Positions 17,092 through 26,566 are shown, numbered from the stretch's first letter. The stretch: 37,378 nucleotides of DNA from Bacteroidota bacterium (GCA_030832905.1 JAURIG010000007.1:1-37378), one strand, 5' to 3'. The notes: a model not told the origin generated them from the sequence alone. Program-made: numbers and translations.

Positions 17092-18390
17092 ATGAAATAC
17101 CAAAGCATAGATCAATCTTTATTTGTTCAGAACAGGCAAAAATTCATGGCACAAATGCAGCCCAACACCATTGCCATATTCAGAAGCAATTATGAATACA
17201 CCCGCAATGGCGATGCCACCATGGACTTCAAACAACACTCTGATTTTTTTTGGTTAACTGGTATAGATCAAGAAGACAGTTATTTAATCTTATATCCAGA
17301 CAGCCCTGAAGCCGCCTTTAAGGAATGTCTCTACTTAAAACAAACCAATGCCTCTATAGCTATTTGGGAAGGGCATAAATACACCAAAGCAGAAGCAACA
17401 GCCTGTTCGGGTATAAACTCTGTTCAATGGAACGACAGTTTTTTTAGTCAAATCCGTTCCAAAATCAATTATGCCTCTGGCATCTATTTAACCCTCAACG
17501 AAAACGACCGCTTCACTTATAAAGCCCCTTATGCAGATTTGGATTTTGTGCGTCAAATTCAAAACGATTACCCACTGCACACCTATTACAGAGCGGCGCC
17601 CATCTTACAGCGTTTAAGAAGCATCAAATCTGAAATAGAAATTGGCTTGGTTAACCATGCTATAAGCATCTCTAAAAAAGGCTTTGAACGCATTATGGCC
17701 TTTACAAAGCCTGGGGTTATGGAATACGAAGTAGAAGCAGAACTCATTCACCAATACATCAAAAATGGCGCAACAGGACACTCGTTTCATCCCATTGTAG
17801 CCAGTGGTGCCAACGCCTGCGTGTTGCATTACATAGACAACAACCAAACCTGTAAAGACGGCGATTTATTATTAGTCGATTGCGGTGTAGATTACGCCAA
17901 TTACGCCTCAGATATGACCCGCTGTATACCAGTCAATGGCAAATTCTCAGACCGTCAAAAAGCAGTGTACAACGCTGTGCTCAGAGTTATGAGAGGCGCA
18001 ACCAAACTATTAACGCCTGGCACCAAACTCATGGATTACCACGCCATAGTTGGTAAAGAGCTTATGGAAAAAGAACTAGTAGATTTAGGCCTCATCAGTC
18101 TTCAAGACATCAAAAATGAAGACCCAGCTTGGCCAGCATACAAAAAGTATTTCATGCACGGCACCAGCCATTTCTTAGGCATAGACGTACACGATGTGGG
18201 CATGCGCTATGAACCAATGCAAGCCAATATGTTGTTTACCTGCGAGCCAGGCATCTACATACCAGAAGAAGGCATAGGGATAAGAATCGAAAACAATATC
18301 GTCATAAGCAACGACGGCCCAATTGATTTAATGGACGCCATCGGTATGCCTATTGAAGTAGAAGAAATCGAAGCCATTATGGCCCAATAA
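17092..18390 (+). CDS. pepP: Xaa-Pro aminopeptidase (M24B family)
   Basis: A 432-residue metallopeptidase that removes an N-terminal residue preceding proline. The N-terminal aminopeptidase P domain spans about residues 1-165 and carries HSDFFWLTGI. The pita-bread catalytic domain follows. All five dimetal ligands are visible: two Asp in LVDCGVDYANYASDMTR, the His in GTSHFLGIDVHD, and the Glu pair in CEPGIYIPEEG and GIRIENN. No signal peptide, so it is cytoplasmic. The length is typical. It ends 8 nt before the marR-type gene and is probably co-transcribed with it. Confidence 0.95.
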   Translation: MKYQSIDQSLFVQNRQKFMAQMQPNTIAIFRSNYEYTRNGDATMDFKQHSDFFWLTGIDQEDSYLILYPDSPEAAFKECLYLKQTNASIAIWEGHKYTKAEATACSGINSVQWNDSFFSQIRSKINYASGIYLTLNENDRFTYKAPYADLDFVRQIQNDYPLHTYYRAAPILQRLRSIKSEIEIGLVNHAISISKKGFERIMAFTKPGVMEYEVEAELIHQYIKNGATGHSFHPIVASGANACVLHYIDNNQTCKDGDLLLVDCGVDYANYASDMTRCIPVNGKFSDRQKAVYNAVLRVMRGATKLLTPGTKLMDYHAIVGKELMEKELVDLGLISLQDIKNEDPAWPAYKKYFMHGTSHFLGIDVHDVGMRYEPMQANMLFTCEPGIYIPEEGIGIRIENNIVISNDGPIDLMDAIGMPIEVEEIEAIMAQ

Positions 18391-18398
18391 TACCAAGT

Positions 18399-18845
18399 AT
18401 GTCTAGAGCACAAAATCCGAACCTGGTATTTCACAACCTCATAGTGTTGGTGTCTAAATTGCGCCGAAAACTCGATGCGCAAATAGAAGCAGAACTCCAT
18501 TACAGAGGCTATGAGCAATTTAAATCCTCTTATTTGCCCATCTTTTTGCTCTTGCACAATCAAGGTCAAACCACCGTTCAAATTGCAGAAGCCTGCGGGG
18601 TAACCAAGCAAGCCAGTAGTAAACTCGTTCTGGAAATGCACGCCCTCGGTTGGCTTAAAACCCAAATCAATAAAGCAGACAGACGCTCAAGCATTATTTT
18701 GTTAAGTGCTAAAGGTAAAAGAATGTCTTTAGATGTCAGAAAATGTCTGTCTAAACTCACAGACAATTACAAATCCTTAATGGGCAAAACCAAATACGAA
18801 CAATTGGTGGAACTGCTCGATATCATGTGGGTATTACACGAGTAA
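18399..18845 (+). CDS. MarR-family transcriptional regulator
   Basis: A 148-residue winged-helix regulator. The helix-turn-helix is VQIAEACGVTKQASSKLVLE, followed by the wing region NKADRRSSIILLSAKGKRM, whose DRRS..I.L...G pattern is the MarR signature. N- and C-terminal helices would form the dimer interface. It lies directly downstream of the aminopeptidase gene. Its targets and ligand cannot be read from sequence. Its TAA ends immediately before the stop of the convergent alanine dehydrogenase gene, with no gap. Confidence 0.9.
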   Translation: MSRAQNPNLVFHNLIVLVSKLRRKLDAQIEAELHYRGYEQFKSSYLPIFLLLHNQGQTTVQIAEACGVTKQASSKLVLEMHALGWLKTQINKADRRSSIILLSAKGKRMSLDVRKCLSKLTDNYKSLMGKTKYEQLVELLDIMWVLHE

Positions 18846-20078
18846 TCAATACAAATTCAAAAGCAATTCTAAAGCTTTGTGCTTCATGCCAAAACGCTTG
18901 GCCAACGATTGATTCACCAAGTGGCCCTTGTAAATATAAACCCCTTGTCTGAAGCCTTTGGCTATTTTCAATAATTCATGAAAGCCGCCATAGTTAGCCA
19001 TATCATTGATCAAAGGCGTAAAAATATTACTCAAAGCATAAGACGCTGAACGCGACACCCTCGCGGTAATATTAGGCACACAATAATGAATCACATCGTG
19101 TTTCTTAAACACTGGGTTTTTATGGTTAGTGATTTCAGACGTTTCAAAAACACCGCCTTGGTCAATACTCACATCAATAATGATGCTGTTCGGTTTCATT
19201 TGACTCACCATTTTTTCAGTCACTACTACAGGTGAACGGCCACTCTCACCGCGCAATGCGCCAATGGCAACATCACAGGTTCTAAGCGCTTCTGCTAAAA
19301 TATTCGGTTGAATGGTAGAGGTAAATAATTTGTTGCCTAAATGCTCTTGTAAACGTCTTAAGCGGTACAGTTCGTTGTCAAACACCTTCACGTTTGCGCC
19401 CAAGCCCAAGGCTGCTCTGCAAGCGTATTCACCTACAGCGCCAGCGCCTATCACAACAATTTGTGTAGGTGGAATGCCTGTAAAGCCACCCAATAATTCC
19501 CCTTTGCCAATATTGGCATTGTTTAAGTATTCTGAGGCCAACAATATAGAAGCATGCCCAGCCATTTCACTCATCGCTCTGATGATAGGGAATGAACCGC
19601 TATCGTCTTGCAAAAATTCATAGGCAATCGCATTCACCCGTTTTAAAATCAATTTGTTCAGAAGAATCGGGTCGATTTGATCTAACTGCAAAGCAGATAA
19701 TAATATTTGATCTGGTCGCATCAGTTCAATCTCGGCATCAGTAGGAGGTTCTATTTTCAGAATCACATCTGCTTTGAAAATCTCTTCATGTGTATGCGCT
19801 ATTCTAGCCCCTGCTTCGCTAAAGCGTTCATCGCTAAAATTACTGGCATACCCAGCCTTTGATTCAATCACAATTTCGTGGCCATTTTGCACCAAATATT
19901 CAATGGCAGAAGGCGACAAGGGTACGCGGTTTTCTTGTGAGGTAATCTCTTTGGGAATGCCAATGAACAATCTACTGTGGTTCTTTTTAATGGGCGCTGC
20001 CATTTCTAAGGGTTGCATGGCAAAAGCTTCTTTCGCCAATTCGTTAAACGTTACCAGACCTTTTTTTTGTTCAGACAT
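18846..20078 (-). CDS. ald: Alanine dehydrogenase
   Basis: A 410-residue AlaDH/PNT-family enzyme, which reversibly deaminates L-alanine to pyruvate with NAD. After an N-terminal extension of about 35 residues, the substrate domain begins with IGIPKEITSQENRVPLSP and contains a conserved Lys in IVIESKAGYAS. The NAD-binding Rossmann motif is VVIGAGAVGEYACRAALGLG (about residues 210-230). Later segments DVSIDQGG and VPNITARVSRSASYALSN are typical of Ald. The N-terminal extension is absent from classical Ald. A transhydrogenase-alpha-like or lysine-forming enzyme is less likely. Its promoter faces away from mltD. Confidence 0.9.
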   Translation of the reverse strand: MSEQKKGLVTFNELAKEAFAMQPLEMAAPIKKNHSRLFIGIPKEITSQENRVPLSPSAIEYLVQNGHEIVIESKAGYASNFSDERFSEAGARIAHTHEEIFKADVILKIEPPTDAEIELMRPDQILLSALQLDQIDPILLNKLILKRVNAIAYEFLQDDSGSFPIIRAMSEMAGHASILLASEYLNNANIGKGELLGGFTGIPPTQIVVIGAGAVGEYACRAALGLGANVKVFDNELYRLRRLQEHLGNKLFTSTIQPNILAEALRTCDVAIGALRGESGRSPVVVTEKMVSQMKPNSIIIDVSIDQGGVFETSEITNHKNPVFKKHDVIHYCVPNITARVSRSASYALSNIFTPLINDMANYGGFHELLKIAKGFRQGVYIYKGHLVNQSLAKRFGMKHKALELLLNLY

Positions 20079-20106
20079 GATGTTTACCTTTCACTTAGTT
20101 TCAAAA

Positions 20107-20138
20107 CAAAAATACAGATAACTTTACACAATAACAAT
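20107..20138 (-). promoter_or_regulatory. Promoter of ald
   Basis: The -7 box TATTTTTG (20114-20107, minus strand) is a perfect match. An ATTG at 20138-20135 lies 20 nt upstream as a candidate -33 element. The box ends 28 nt before the ATG at 20078. Confidence 0.6.
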
Positions 20139-20161
20139 CTCAAAATGCGAATAACTAATCG

Positions 20162-20192
20162 TTGGTAGTCAAGGCAATCTTGCGTAAATTTG
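20162..20192 (+). promoter_or_regulatory. Promoter of the mltD operon
   Basis: TTGG (20162-20165), a 19-nt spacer and a perfect -7 box TAAATTTG (20185-20192) make the best full-length promoter here, together with the one at 35741. Only 6 nt lie between the box and the ATG at 20199, so the 5' leader should be nearly absent. Confidence 0.65.
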
Positions 20193-20198
20193 TAAGCC

Positions 20199-21575
20199 AT
20201 GATGAAGCTGCAAAACTGTATAATAGGCTTTTGTATGATCGTGTTTGGAAGTAGTCTCCAAGCCCAAAATTCTATTGGCAGAATTGACAGTTTAACGCAT
20301 CTGTTCATGGAGCAAACCATGAGTCAGCCATTGGGGAATTTAAGTGCAGAAGAGGTCTTGAATTTAAGCGAAGAGCGGTTCAATCAATTGGTGGCTCAAA
20401 TGGGTACAAGCATACCCTTTAAGTACGATGCCTCTGTGTTGTTGCAAATGACATACATGAAGCACCCCAACAGTACGTTTTTAAGCAAAGCCTGGTCGCG
20501 CAAAAATCTTTATTTCAGGGTATTTGAAGAAGTGCTCGACAAAAAAGGCATGCCTGATGAGATCAAATATTTATCGATAGTAGAATCTTTGTTAAGCGCT
20601 AATGCCGTTAGTTGGTGCGGTGCTACAGGCTTGTGGCAATTCATGCCTGCCACAGGTAAAATGATGGATCTTCAAATCAACGAAGATGTAGATGAGCGCA
20701 AAGACATTTATAAAAGCACAGAAAAAGCCTGCGACTATTTATTGAGCATGTACGGCCTCTACCACGATTGGTTATTGGCCTTGGCAGCATACAATGGTGG
20801 GCCGGGTAATGTCAATAAAGCCATAAGGGCTTCAGGAGGCAAACACACTTTTTGGGAAGTGAAAAAATATTTGCCAAAAGAAACTCAAAACTATGTACCG
20901 AAGTTTTTAGCCACAGCCTTTCTAATGACCTTTTCGCCACCAACCGCCTCAAGCAATAACTTGTTGCAAGCCCATGAAACTTTGGTGCCGGTGTACATGT
21001 GTTGCAAGGTTGATATGAAATTGGTTTGTGCCTTAGTGAACGTATCTGAAAGCGAACAACTCGAATGGAACAGCGCTTATAAAAGCGGCATCATCCCTGA
21101 AAACACAGACAACAAAAAAATCGTATTGCCCTATCAAAAAGCCATGCAATTGGCCGAGTGGCAAGACAGCGTATACACCATTAGCAACAATGCGTTTAAC
21201 CCTGAAGACTTCATTCAAAAGACTTCGGTTTTAACCCATCATGTGGTTGCAAAAGGACAAACCTTAGCGCAAATTGCCAACAAATACGGGGTTTCTGCTT
21301 CAAGTATCAAAAAGTGGAACAATTTAAAGTCGAGTAAGTTGAAAGCCGGGAAAAACCTGCGTATCTTTAAAACTGAAACCATTCAATTGCCAGTGACCAC
21401 GCAACATCCTTTAGGTTTGATGTATTACATAACAGATAACGACGCCCAAACTTTAACAGACATTTGCGGCAAATTTGCAGAGTTTGATTTGCTTAAAACC
21501 TGTGCGATGAATGCGATTGATAATCCTCAAGCCCCAATAGGCAAGGGTAAACTGATTAAATTGTATATAAAATAA
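20199..21575 (+). CDS. mltD: MltD-like lytic murein transglycosylase with LysM domain
   Basis: A 458-residue exported enzyme that cleaves peptidoglycan glycan strands with 1,6-anhydro ring formation. Signal peptide MMKLQNCIIGFCMIVFGSSLQAQ. The GH23 (SLT) domain is at about residues 105-230: IKYLSIVESLLSANAV carries the catalytic Glu, followed by GATGLWQFMPATG and AAYNGGPGNVNKAI. A LysM domain for peptidoglycan binding lies near residue 345 (HHVVAKGQTLAQIANKYGVS), with a weaker LysM-like end. It opens a chain of four overlapping genes, and its TAA shares one base with the next ATG. Confidence 0.92.
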   Translation: MMKLQNCIIGFCMIVFGSSLQAQNSIGRIDSLTHLFMEQTMSQPLGNLSAEEVLNLSEERFNQLVAQMGTSIPFKYDASVLLQMTYMKHPNSTFLSKAWSRKNLYFRVFEEVLDKKGMPDEIKYLSIVESLLSANAVSWCGATGLWQFMPATGKMMDLQINEDVDERKDIYKSTEKACDYLLSMYGLYHDWLLALAAYNGGPGNVNKAIRASGGKHTFWEVKKYLPKETQNYVPKFLATAFLMTFSPPTASSNNLLQAHETLVPVYMCCKVDMKLVCALVNVSESEQLEWNSAYKSGIIPENTDNKKIVLPYQKAMQLAEWQDSVYTISNNAFNPEDFIQKTSVLTHHVVAKGQTLAQIANKYGVSASSIKKWNNLKSSKLKAGKNLRIFKTETIQLPVTTQHPLGLMYYITDNDAQTLTDICGKFAEFDLLKTCAMNAIDNPQAPIGKGKLIKLYIK

Positions 21576-22642
21576 TGAACTGTTTGTCTTGGAAAAATTA
21601 CTTAGTGTTTTGCTTGTGCTTGCTAACAGCCTGTAATCGGTTTAAGCATCAATTGCCAGAAGCCACTGGAGATCTTGGTACATTGGTAATCGTTACAGAC
21701 GCTAAAACTGATCAGCAACTCAAGCCTCAAATTGAAGCTTGTTTTTTAAAGCCAGTTGAACATTTGCCAACTGCTGAGCCTTTTTTTGAAGTCAAGCATT
21801 GTTTGCCAGAAACTTTTTACAAACATTTCTTCACCCACAGAGTGATTTTAGCGCTTGTAAGTGCCGATCAAATGGAAGCCTATGCAGACATGCTAGAAGG
21901 GATGGATGAAAGCGCTATTCAGTCTGCAATTCAATCGCCTGATGCTAAAATATTAAGCAACCGCAATGTGTTTGCGAAGTATCAACATATTGTGTTTTTA
22001 TTTGGGAAAGATGCGTCTGATTTACAACGCAAATTGATACAAGCTAAAATGCCATTAAGTACTGCGTTAATGCAATTTGAAATCAAAAATCAACACGATG
22101 AATTGTTTGCAGATACGGCAGCATGTATGGCCAACTTTAACAGCATTAAACAAAATTTTGGCATAGGGGTTAAGATCCCTAAAGCTTTTGTTTTGAAATA
22201 CCATAATCAAAAAACCTATTGGTATGAATTGAGTACAACTGAAAACAACACACCTAAAACCATTGGCTTAATCATTCATGTTTATCCTTATACGAATTTA
22301 AATGCCTTAACGTATGAGTCCATTCGAACGGTTAGGGATACCGTTATGAAACATGTTGTCAAAGGCGAATTACCTGGCACCTATATGGGGACCTCTAGCA
22401 GTACACAATATCCGACTGCAAGCATTGAGACCATACAAGTCAATGGGCGCTTAACTAAAAAGGTTAGAGGCTGGTGGACCATCAGAGGTTTAAGTCAGGC
22501 GGGGCCATTTATTCGATATGTTGTATTGGATGAGCCTAAGCAACAATTGTTTGCTTTTGAAGGATTTGTTTACAAACCCAATATTGAAACCAAGGAAAGG
22601 GATTTACGACTCATTGAGTCTATAGCATTGAGCATAGAATGA
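21575..22642 (+). CDS. DUF4837 family lipoprotein
   Basis: A 355-residue protein with a lipoprotein signal peptide (LVFCLCLLTAC, lipidated Cys20). The rest matches the DUF4837 pattern of Bacteroidota: LPEATGDLGTLVIVTD at the mature N-terminus, the EPFFEVKHCLPETFYKHFFTH segment, and a C-terminal domain with GLIIHVYPYT, MGTSSSTQYPTAS and VRGWWTIRG. Two related alpha/beta halves seem likely. The function of the family is unknown. The start overlaps mltD by 1 nt and the end overlaps purN by 4 nt (ATGA), so it is translated as part of that operon. Confidence 0.85.
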   Translation: MNCLSWKNYLVFCLCLLTACNRFKHQLPEATGDLGTLVIVTDAKTDQQLKPQIEACFLKPVEHLPTAEPFFEVKHCLPETFYKHFFTHRVILALVSADQMEAYADMLEGMDESAIQSAIQSPDAKILSNRNVFAKYQHIVFLFGKDASDLQRKLIQAKMPLSTALMQFEIKNQHDELFADTAACMANFNSIKQNFGIGVKIPKAFVLKYHNQKTYWYELSTTENNTPKTIGLIIHVYPYTNLNALTYESIRTVRDTVMKHVVKGELPGTYMGTSSSTQYPTASIETIQVNGRLTKKVRGWWTIRGLSQAGPFIRYVVLDEPKQQLFAFEGFVYKPNIETKERDLRLIESIALSIE

Positions 22643-23208
22643 AAAAGAGAATTGTGATTTTTGCCTCAGGCAGTGGCAGCAATGCCTTGAATTTGATTCA
22701 ACACTACAAAGCCAATCAAATGGCAGAGGTGTTGATGGTGTTTTGCAACAAAGCAGAAGCAGGCGTATTGTCAAAAGCCCAAGCTGAGCAAGTGCCCACT
22801 CGAGTCTTTAATCGCCATGATTTTTACGAAACCGATCGCATCATTCAAGAGGTGAGCGCCTTGTTTGTGGATGTTGTGGTGTTGGCGGGTTTTTTATGGT
22901 TGGTGCCTGCTGCTTTTATTCGCGCTTTTGAAGGCAAGATCATTAACTTACATCCTTCTTTATTGCCTAAATATGGAGGGAAAGGCATGTATGGTCACCA
23001 TGTTCATGAAGCAGTATTAGCGGCCAAAGAAACCCATACTGGTATAACCATTCACCTTGTAAACGAACAATTTGATCAAGGCGAAATTGTGTTTCAAACC
23101 GCCTTCCCAATTCAAGCCGGCGATGGCTTAGTCGAAGTGGAGGCCAAAATACATGCTTTAGAGCATCAGTATTTACCCATTGTGATCGATGGGTTTTTAA
23201 ACCAATGA
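22639..23208 (+). CDS. purN: Phosphoribosylglycinamide formyltransferase PurN
   Basis: A 189-residue enzyme that transfers a formyl group from 10-formyl-THF to GAR, the third step of purine synthesis. The N-terminal phosphate-binding ASGSGSNALNLI is diagnostic. The catalytic Asn-His pair lies in INLHPSLLPKYGGKG, and the catalytic Asp in NEQFDQGEIVFQ. The length is typical. It sits between an envelope lipoprotein gene and an exported nuclease gene, overlapping each by 4 nt. A purine biosynthesis gene embedded in an envelope operon is notable. Confidence 0.95.
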   Translation: MKKRIVIFASGSGSNALNLIQHYKANQMAEVLMVFCNKAEAGVLSKAQAEQVPTRVFNRHDFYETDRIIQEVSALFVDVVVLAGFLWLVPAAFIRAFEGKIINLHPSLLPKYGGKGMYGHHVHEAVLAAKETHTGITIHLVNEQFDQGEIVFQTAFPIQAGDGLVEVEAKIHALEHQYLPIVIDGFLNQ

Positions 23209-24137
23209 GAAGTCTTAAAGTATTGTGTTTGCTCTTGCCCAAAATGGCAAGTGCATGGGGCTTTTTGGGCCATCAAACCATTAACCATTTGGCGGTATTC
23301 TCTGTGCCTAAACCTTTGTTCGGTTTTTACAAAACCCATATAGATTACCTCACCCAACACAGCACAGATGCCGATCAAAGGCGTTATGTATCAGAACATG
23401 AAGCTTGCCGACATTATTTGGATGTGGATTTCTACGAGGAAGCCCTGCCACTTGACACATTGCCTTTAAGCATGGACTCTGCTATACAAAGGTATTCTTC
23501 AGATACCGTTATGGCCCATGGCATTGTACTTTGGCATGTTAATACGGTTATGCATTGGTTGAGCAAAGCCTTTGAAACGCGTCAGGTAGATGCCATCTTA
23601 AAATTAAGTGCAGATTTGGGTCACTATGTAGGCGATTTGCATGTGCCTTTGCACACGAGCTCCAATTACAATGGTCAAAAAACCAATCAAAAAGGCATAC
23701 ATGCTTTATGGGAAAGCAGGCTCACTAAGTTGTATTTGGATTCGTTTGAACTGTTTGTTGGTCAAGGCCAATACATCGCCAATGTGCAACCCCATGTTCG
23801 CAAAGCGTTTCAAGCCAGTCATTGCTTAGTAGACTCCGTCTTGACAATTGAAAAAGCCCTTAGGGCTGAATTGCCTGAAATGTCTGTGTATGCATGGGAG
23901 CAGAATGGTCAAAGCACTCAGCAAGTATACAGTGAACAGTTTTGCAAAGCCTATCATACGCGCTTAAACGGCATGGTTGAGCAACGCTTAAAAGCCAGTA
24001 TATTGTTGTTGGCAGATTTGTGGTATACCGCTTGGGTCAATGCCGGTCAACCAGATTTGTCTAACTTAAAACTCAAAGCTGATTCCGAGCCTATGAGTAA
24101 TCATGCGGGCAAAATGTTAGGCCGTTCTGAAGATTAA
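23205..24137 (+). CDS. Exported S1/P1 nuclease-family (zinc-dependent) protein
   Basis: A 310-residue protein whose signal peptide (MRSLKVLCLLLPKMASA) would be removed to leave Trp18 as the new N-terminus. That is what S1/P1 nucleases and zinc phospholipases C require, because this Trp ligates zinc. Further likely ligands are His23 in FLGHQ, the His and Asp in CRHYLDVD, and the His residues in DLGHYVGDLHVPLHTSSN. ALWESRL follows, as in the family. The substrate may be single-stranded nucleic acid, nucleotides or phospholipid. It is the last gene of the mltD chain, and its TAA overlaps the stop of convergent corA by 4 nt. Confidence 0.85.
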   Translation: MRSLKVLCLLLPKMASAWGFLGHQTINHLAVFSVPKPLFGFYKTHIDYLTQHSTDADQRRYVSEHEACRHYLDVDFYEEALPLDTLPLSMDSAIQRYSSDTVMAHGIVLWHVNTVMHWLSKAFETRQVDAILKLSADLGHYVGDLHVPLHTSSNYNGQKTNQKGIHALWESRLTKLYLDSFELFVGQGQYIANVQPHVRKAFQASHCLVDSVLTIEKALRAELPEMSVYAWEQNGQSTQQVYSEQFCKAYHTRLNGMVEQRLKASILLLADLWYTAWVNAGQPDLSNLKLKADSEPMSNHAGKMLGRSED

Positions 24138-25204
24138 AACCAACGTTTCTTCTTGAAGTAAATCAACATGCTCACAGTGACTAAAGCACTAATGATCCAG
24201 AAATAAAAGTACCCATTTGGGTTGTCTATAGCTGGAAATACTTTGAAGTTCATGCCGAACACGCCGGTTATAAAACTTAAAGGCATAAAGATGGTACTTA
24301 TAATGGTTAGGACTTTCATGACTTGATTCAAGCGATTGCTCATGGTGGTAAAATACATGTTCATCAAATCGCTCAATAAGTTCCTGTTGTTCTCTATGGT
24401 GTCATAAGCCTGATAGGTGTGGTCATACACATCTCTAAAGTATTTTAAACTTCGTTCCTCAATTAAATTCTGATGGCCAGAGTCAAGCTTATTTAGGGCT
24501 TCGCGCATAGGTAAAATGTGTTTGCTCAACAACATCAATTCCTTTTTAATGCTCTGAATTTTTTGCGAGGTGCCTGCTTGAGGCTTGTGCATGGTTTCGT
24601 CTTCAATGTCTTCTACCATGTCGCCAATCTTATCAATCAAAATAAAGTATTGGTCAACAGCAGTATCTAAAATTTTATACAATAAGTAATCCGATTTGCG
24701 GTTGCGAATATTGCCCATTGAGGTATGCAAACGCTTAATGATTTCAGTAAACAATTCGCTGTCGGTTTCCTGAAAAGATATTAAACAATTCTTGGCTAAA
24801 ATGATACTGATTTGTTCTGAGTCTATGCAAGCGTGTTCTTGGTCCCAATACAGGTTTTTGAAGGTCACAAAAAGGTATTGTTCAAACTCCTCGATTTTCG
24901 TGCGTTGTTGAGTGTTGAGAATATCTTCTTGCACCAAACTGTGGATGTCAAACACATTGCAAATAGCCTCTATTTTTTCACTGTCTTGTATGCCAGTTAC
25001 CGATATCCATGAAATGGTTTCACTGATTGCAAAGGTTTTCAGTTCATCAATATTGTTTACATAGATTTCATTGATTTGGTTGTCATTATAATCAATGACT
25101 TTGATTTGGGTAGCCTGTTCTCTATCCTGGCCAACATAAACCATACTGCCACTCGGTAAATGCGATTTAGCAGAGAGTCTGTTTTTGCGTTTGCGTTTGG
25201 CCAT
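24134..25204 (-). CDS. corA: CorA-type magnesium/cobalt transporter
   Basis: A 356-residue channel of the CorA family, a homopentamer that admits Mg2+ (and Co2+ or Ni2+). The cytoplasmic funnel covers about residues 1-290. Two C-terminal membrane helices follow: TM1 IISTIFMPLSFITGVF ends in the selectivity motif GMN (FGMNF), and TM2 is FYFWIISALVTVSMLIYF. A basic KKKRWF end is typical. The N-terminus is very basic (KRKRKNRL). It starts 10 nt after the purB stop, so the two are likely co-transcribed. Confidence 0.95.
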   Translation of the reverse strand: MAKRKRKNRLSAKSHLPSGSMVYVGQDREQATQIKVIDYNDNQINEIYVNNIDELKTFAISETISWISVTGIQDSEKIEAICNVFDIHSLVQEDILNTQQRTKIEEFEQYLFVTFKNLYWDQEHACIDSEQISIILAKNCLISFQETDSELFTEIIKRLHTSMGNIRNRKSDYLLYKILDTAVDQYFILIDKIGDMVEDIEDETMHKPQAGTSQKIQSIKKELMLLSKHILPMREALNKLDSGHQNLIEERSLKYFRDVYDHTYQAYDTIENNRNLLSDLMNMYFTTMSNRLNQVMKVLTIISTIFMPLSFITGVFGMNFKVFPAIDNPNGYFYFWIISALVTVSMLIYFKKKRWF

Positions 25205-25214
25205 TTTAGTGCAA

Positions 25215-26561
25215 TTAAATACCTGTGTAATTAGATGGGGTAATGAGTCTTAGGCGCGCTTTGATGTCTTCCGCTACATCCAATTCATCAATAAAGGTTC
25301 TGATGGCAGCAGCGTCTATGTGGGTATTGGTTCTGGTCAAGGCCTTTAATGCTTCGTATGGGTTAGGGTAGGCTATGCTGCGCAATACCGTTTGAATGGC
25401 TTCCGCCACTACCGCCCAGTTGTCTTCTAAATCTTGGTTCAATGCCGCTTCGTTCAAAATCAATTTGCCCAAACCTTTTTCTATGCTGCTGTAGGCAATA
25501 AGACCGTGCGCAAATGGTACACCAATATTTCTCAAAACCGTTGAATCGGTTAAGTCTCTTTGCAATCTTGAGATCGGTAATTTGCTTGACAGATGGTCTA
25601 GTATAGCATTGGCAATACCTAAGTTGCCTTCTGCGTTTTCAAAGTCAATTGGGTTGACTTTATGTGGCATGGCACTGCTGCCAACTTCACCCGCTTTTAA
25701 TTGTTGTTTGAAGTAATCCATTGAAATGTACTGCCAAATGTCGCGGCACAAGTCTATCAATATGGTGTGAATGCGTTTGAAGGCATCGCACATAGCAGCT
25801 AAGTTGTCATAGTGTTCTATTTGAGTGGTAGGAAAGCTTCTGTCTAAACCTAAAACTTGGTTCACAAAGGCATTGCCAAAAGCTTGCCAATCATGAGCAG
25901 GGAAGGCTACATGGTGGGCATTAAAGTTGCCTGTCGCACCACCGAATTTAGCAGAAAAAGGCACCATTAATAATTGTTGGTATTGGGCTTTTAAGCGGGC
26001 CACAAAGACCATAATTTCTTTGCCTAATTTCGTAGGGCTGGCAGCTTGTCCATGGGTTTTAGCCAACATCGGAACGGCTTCGTATTGAATCGCCATGGCT
26101 TCGAGTTGTTGAATCAGTTTTTGCAAACTTGGTAAAACTACTTTGTGTAAAGCGTCTTTGATACTTAATGGAATTGCTGTATTGTTGATGTCTTGACTGG
26201 TTAAGCCAAAATGTACCCATTCGCGGTAAGCGCTTAAGCCCATTTTATCCATTTGATCTTTCAAATAGTACTCCACTGCTTTCACGTCGTGGTTGGTGGT
26301 TTTTTCAGTGTGTTTGATCCAAAGTGCAGCCTCTTCATTGAATTGCAAATACAAGTTGCGCAAGGCATTTATTTGTTGTTCGTTGAATGCGGTGTTAAAT
26401 CCAACCATTTTTTGTGCATTCAAAAAGATCAGGTATTCTACTTCTATTTGAACGCGGTATTGGATTAAACCGTATTCTGAAAAATACTCGGCAAGTGCAT
26501 TGGTTTTGCTTCTGTAGCGACCATCTACAGGACTTATAGCGGTTAATTCGTTGAGCTGCAT
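25215..26561 (-). CDS. purB: Adenylosuccinate lyase
   Basis: A 448-residue enzyme of the fumarase/aspartase superfamily that releases fumarate from SAICAR and from adenylosuccinate in purine synthesis. The superfamily signature SSAMPHKVNPIDFENAEGN carries the catalytic Ser loop. The N-terminal LTAISPVDGRYRSKT and the internal THGQAASPTKLGKEI with the catalytic His are characteristic. The long form resembles E. coli PurB. It has its own -7 box only 5 nt before the ATG and is followed by corA. Confidence 0.96.
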   Translation of the reverse strand: MQLNELTAISPVDGRYRSKTNALAEYFSEYGLIQYRVQIEVEYLIFLNAQKMVGFNTAFNEQQINALRNLYLQFNEEAALWIKHTEKTTNHDVKAVEYYLKDQMDKMGLSAYREWVHFGLTSQDINNTAIPLSIKDALHKVVLPSLQKLIQQLEAMAIQYEAVPMLAKTHGQAASPTKLGKEIMVFVARLKAQYQQLLMVPFSAKFGGATGNFNAHHVAFPAHDWQAFGNAFVNQVLGLDRSFPTTQIEHYDNLAAMCDAFKRIHTILIDLCRDIWQYISMDYFKQQLKAGEVGSSAMPHKVNPIDFENAEGNLGIANAILDHLSSKLPISRLQRDLTDSTVLRNIGVPFAHGLIAYSSIEKGLGKLILNEAALNQDLEDNWAVVAEAIQTVLRSIAYPNPYEALKALTRTNTHIDAAAIRTFIDELDVAEDIKARLRLITPSNYTGI

Positions 26562-26566
26562 CGATG

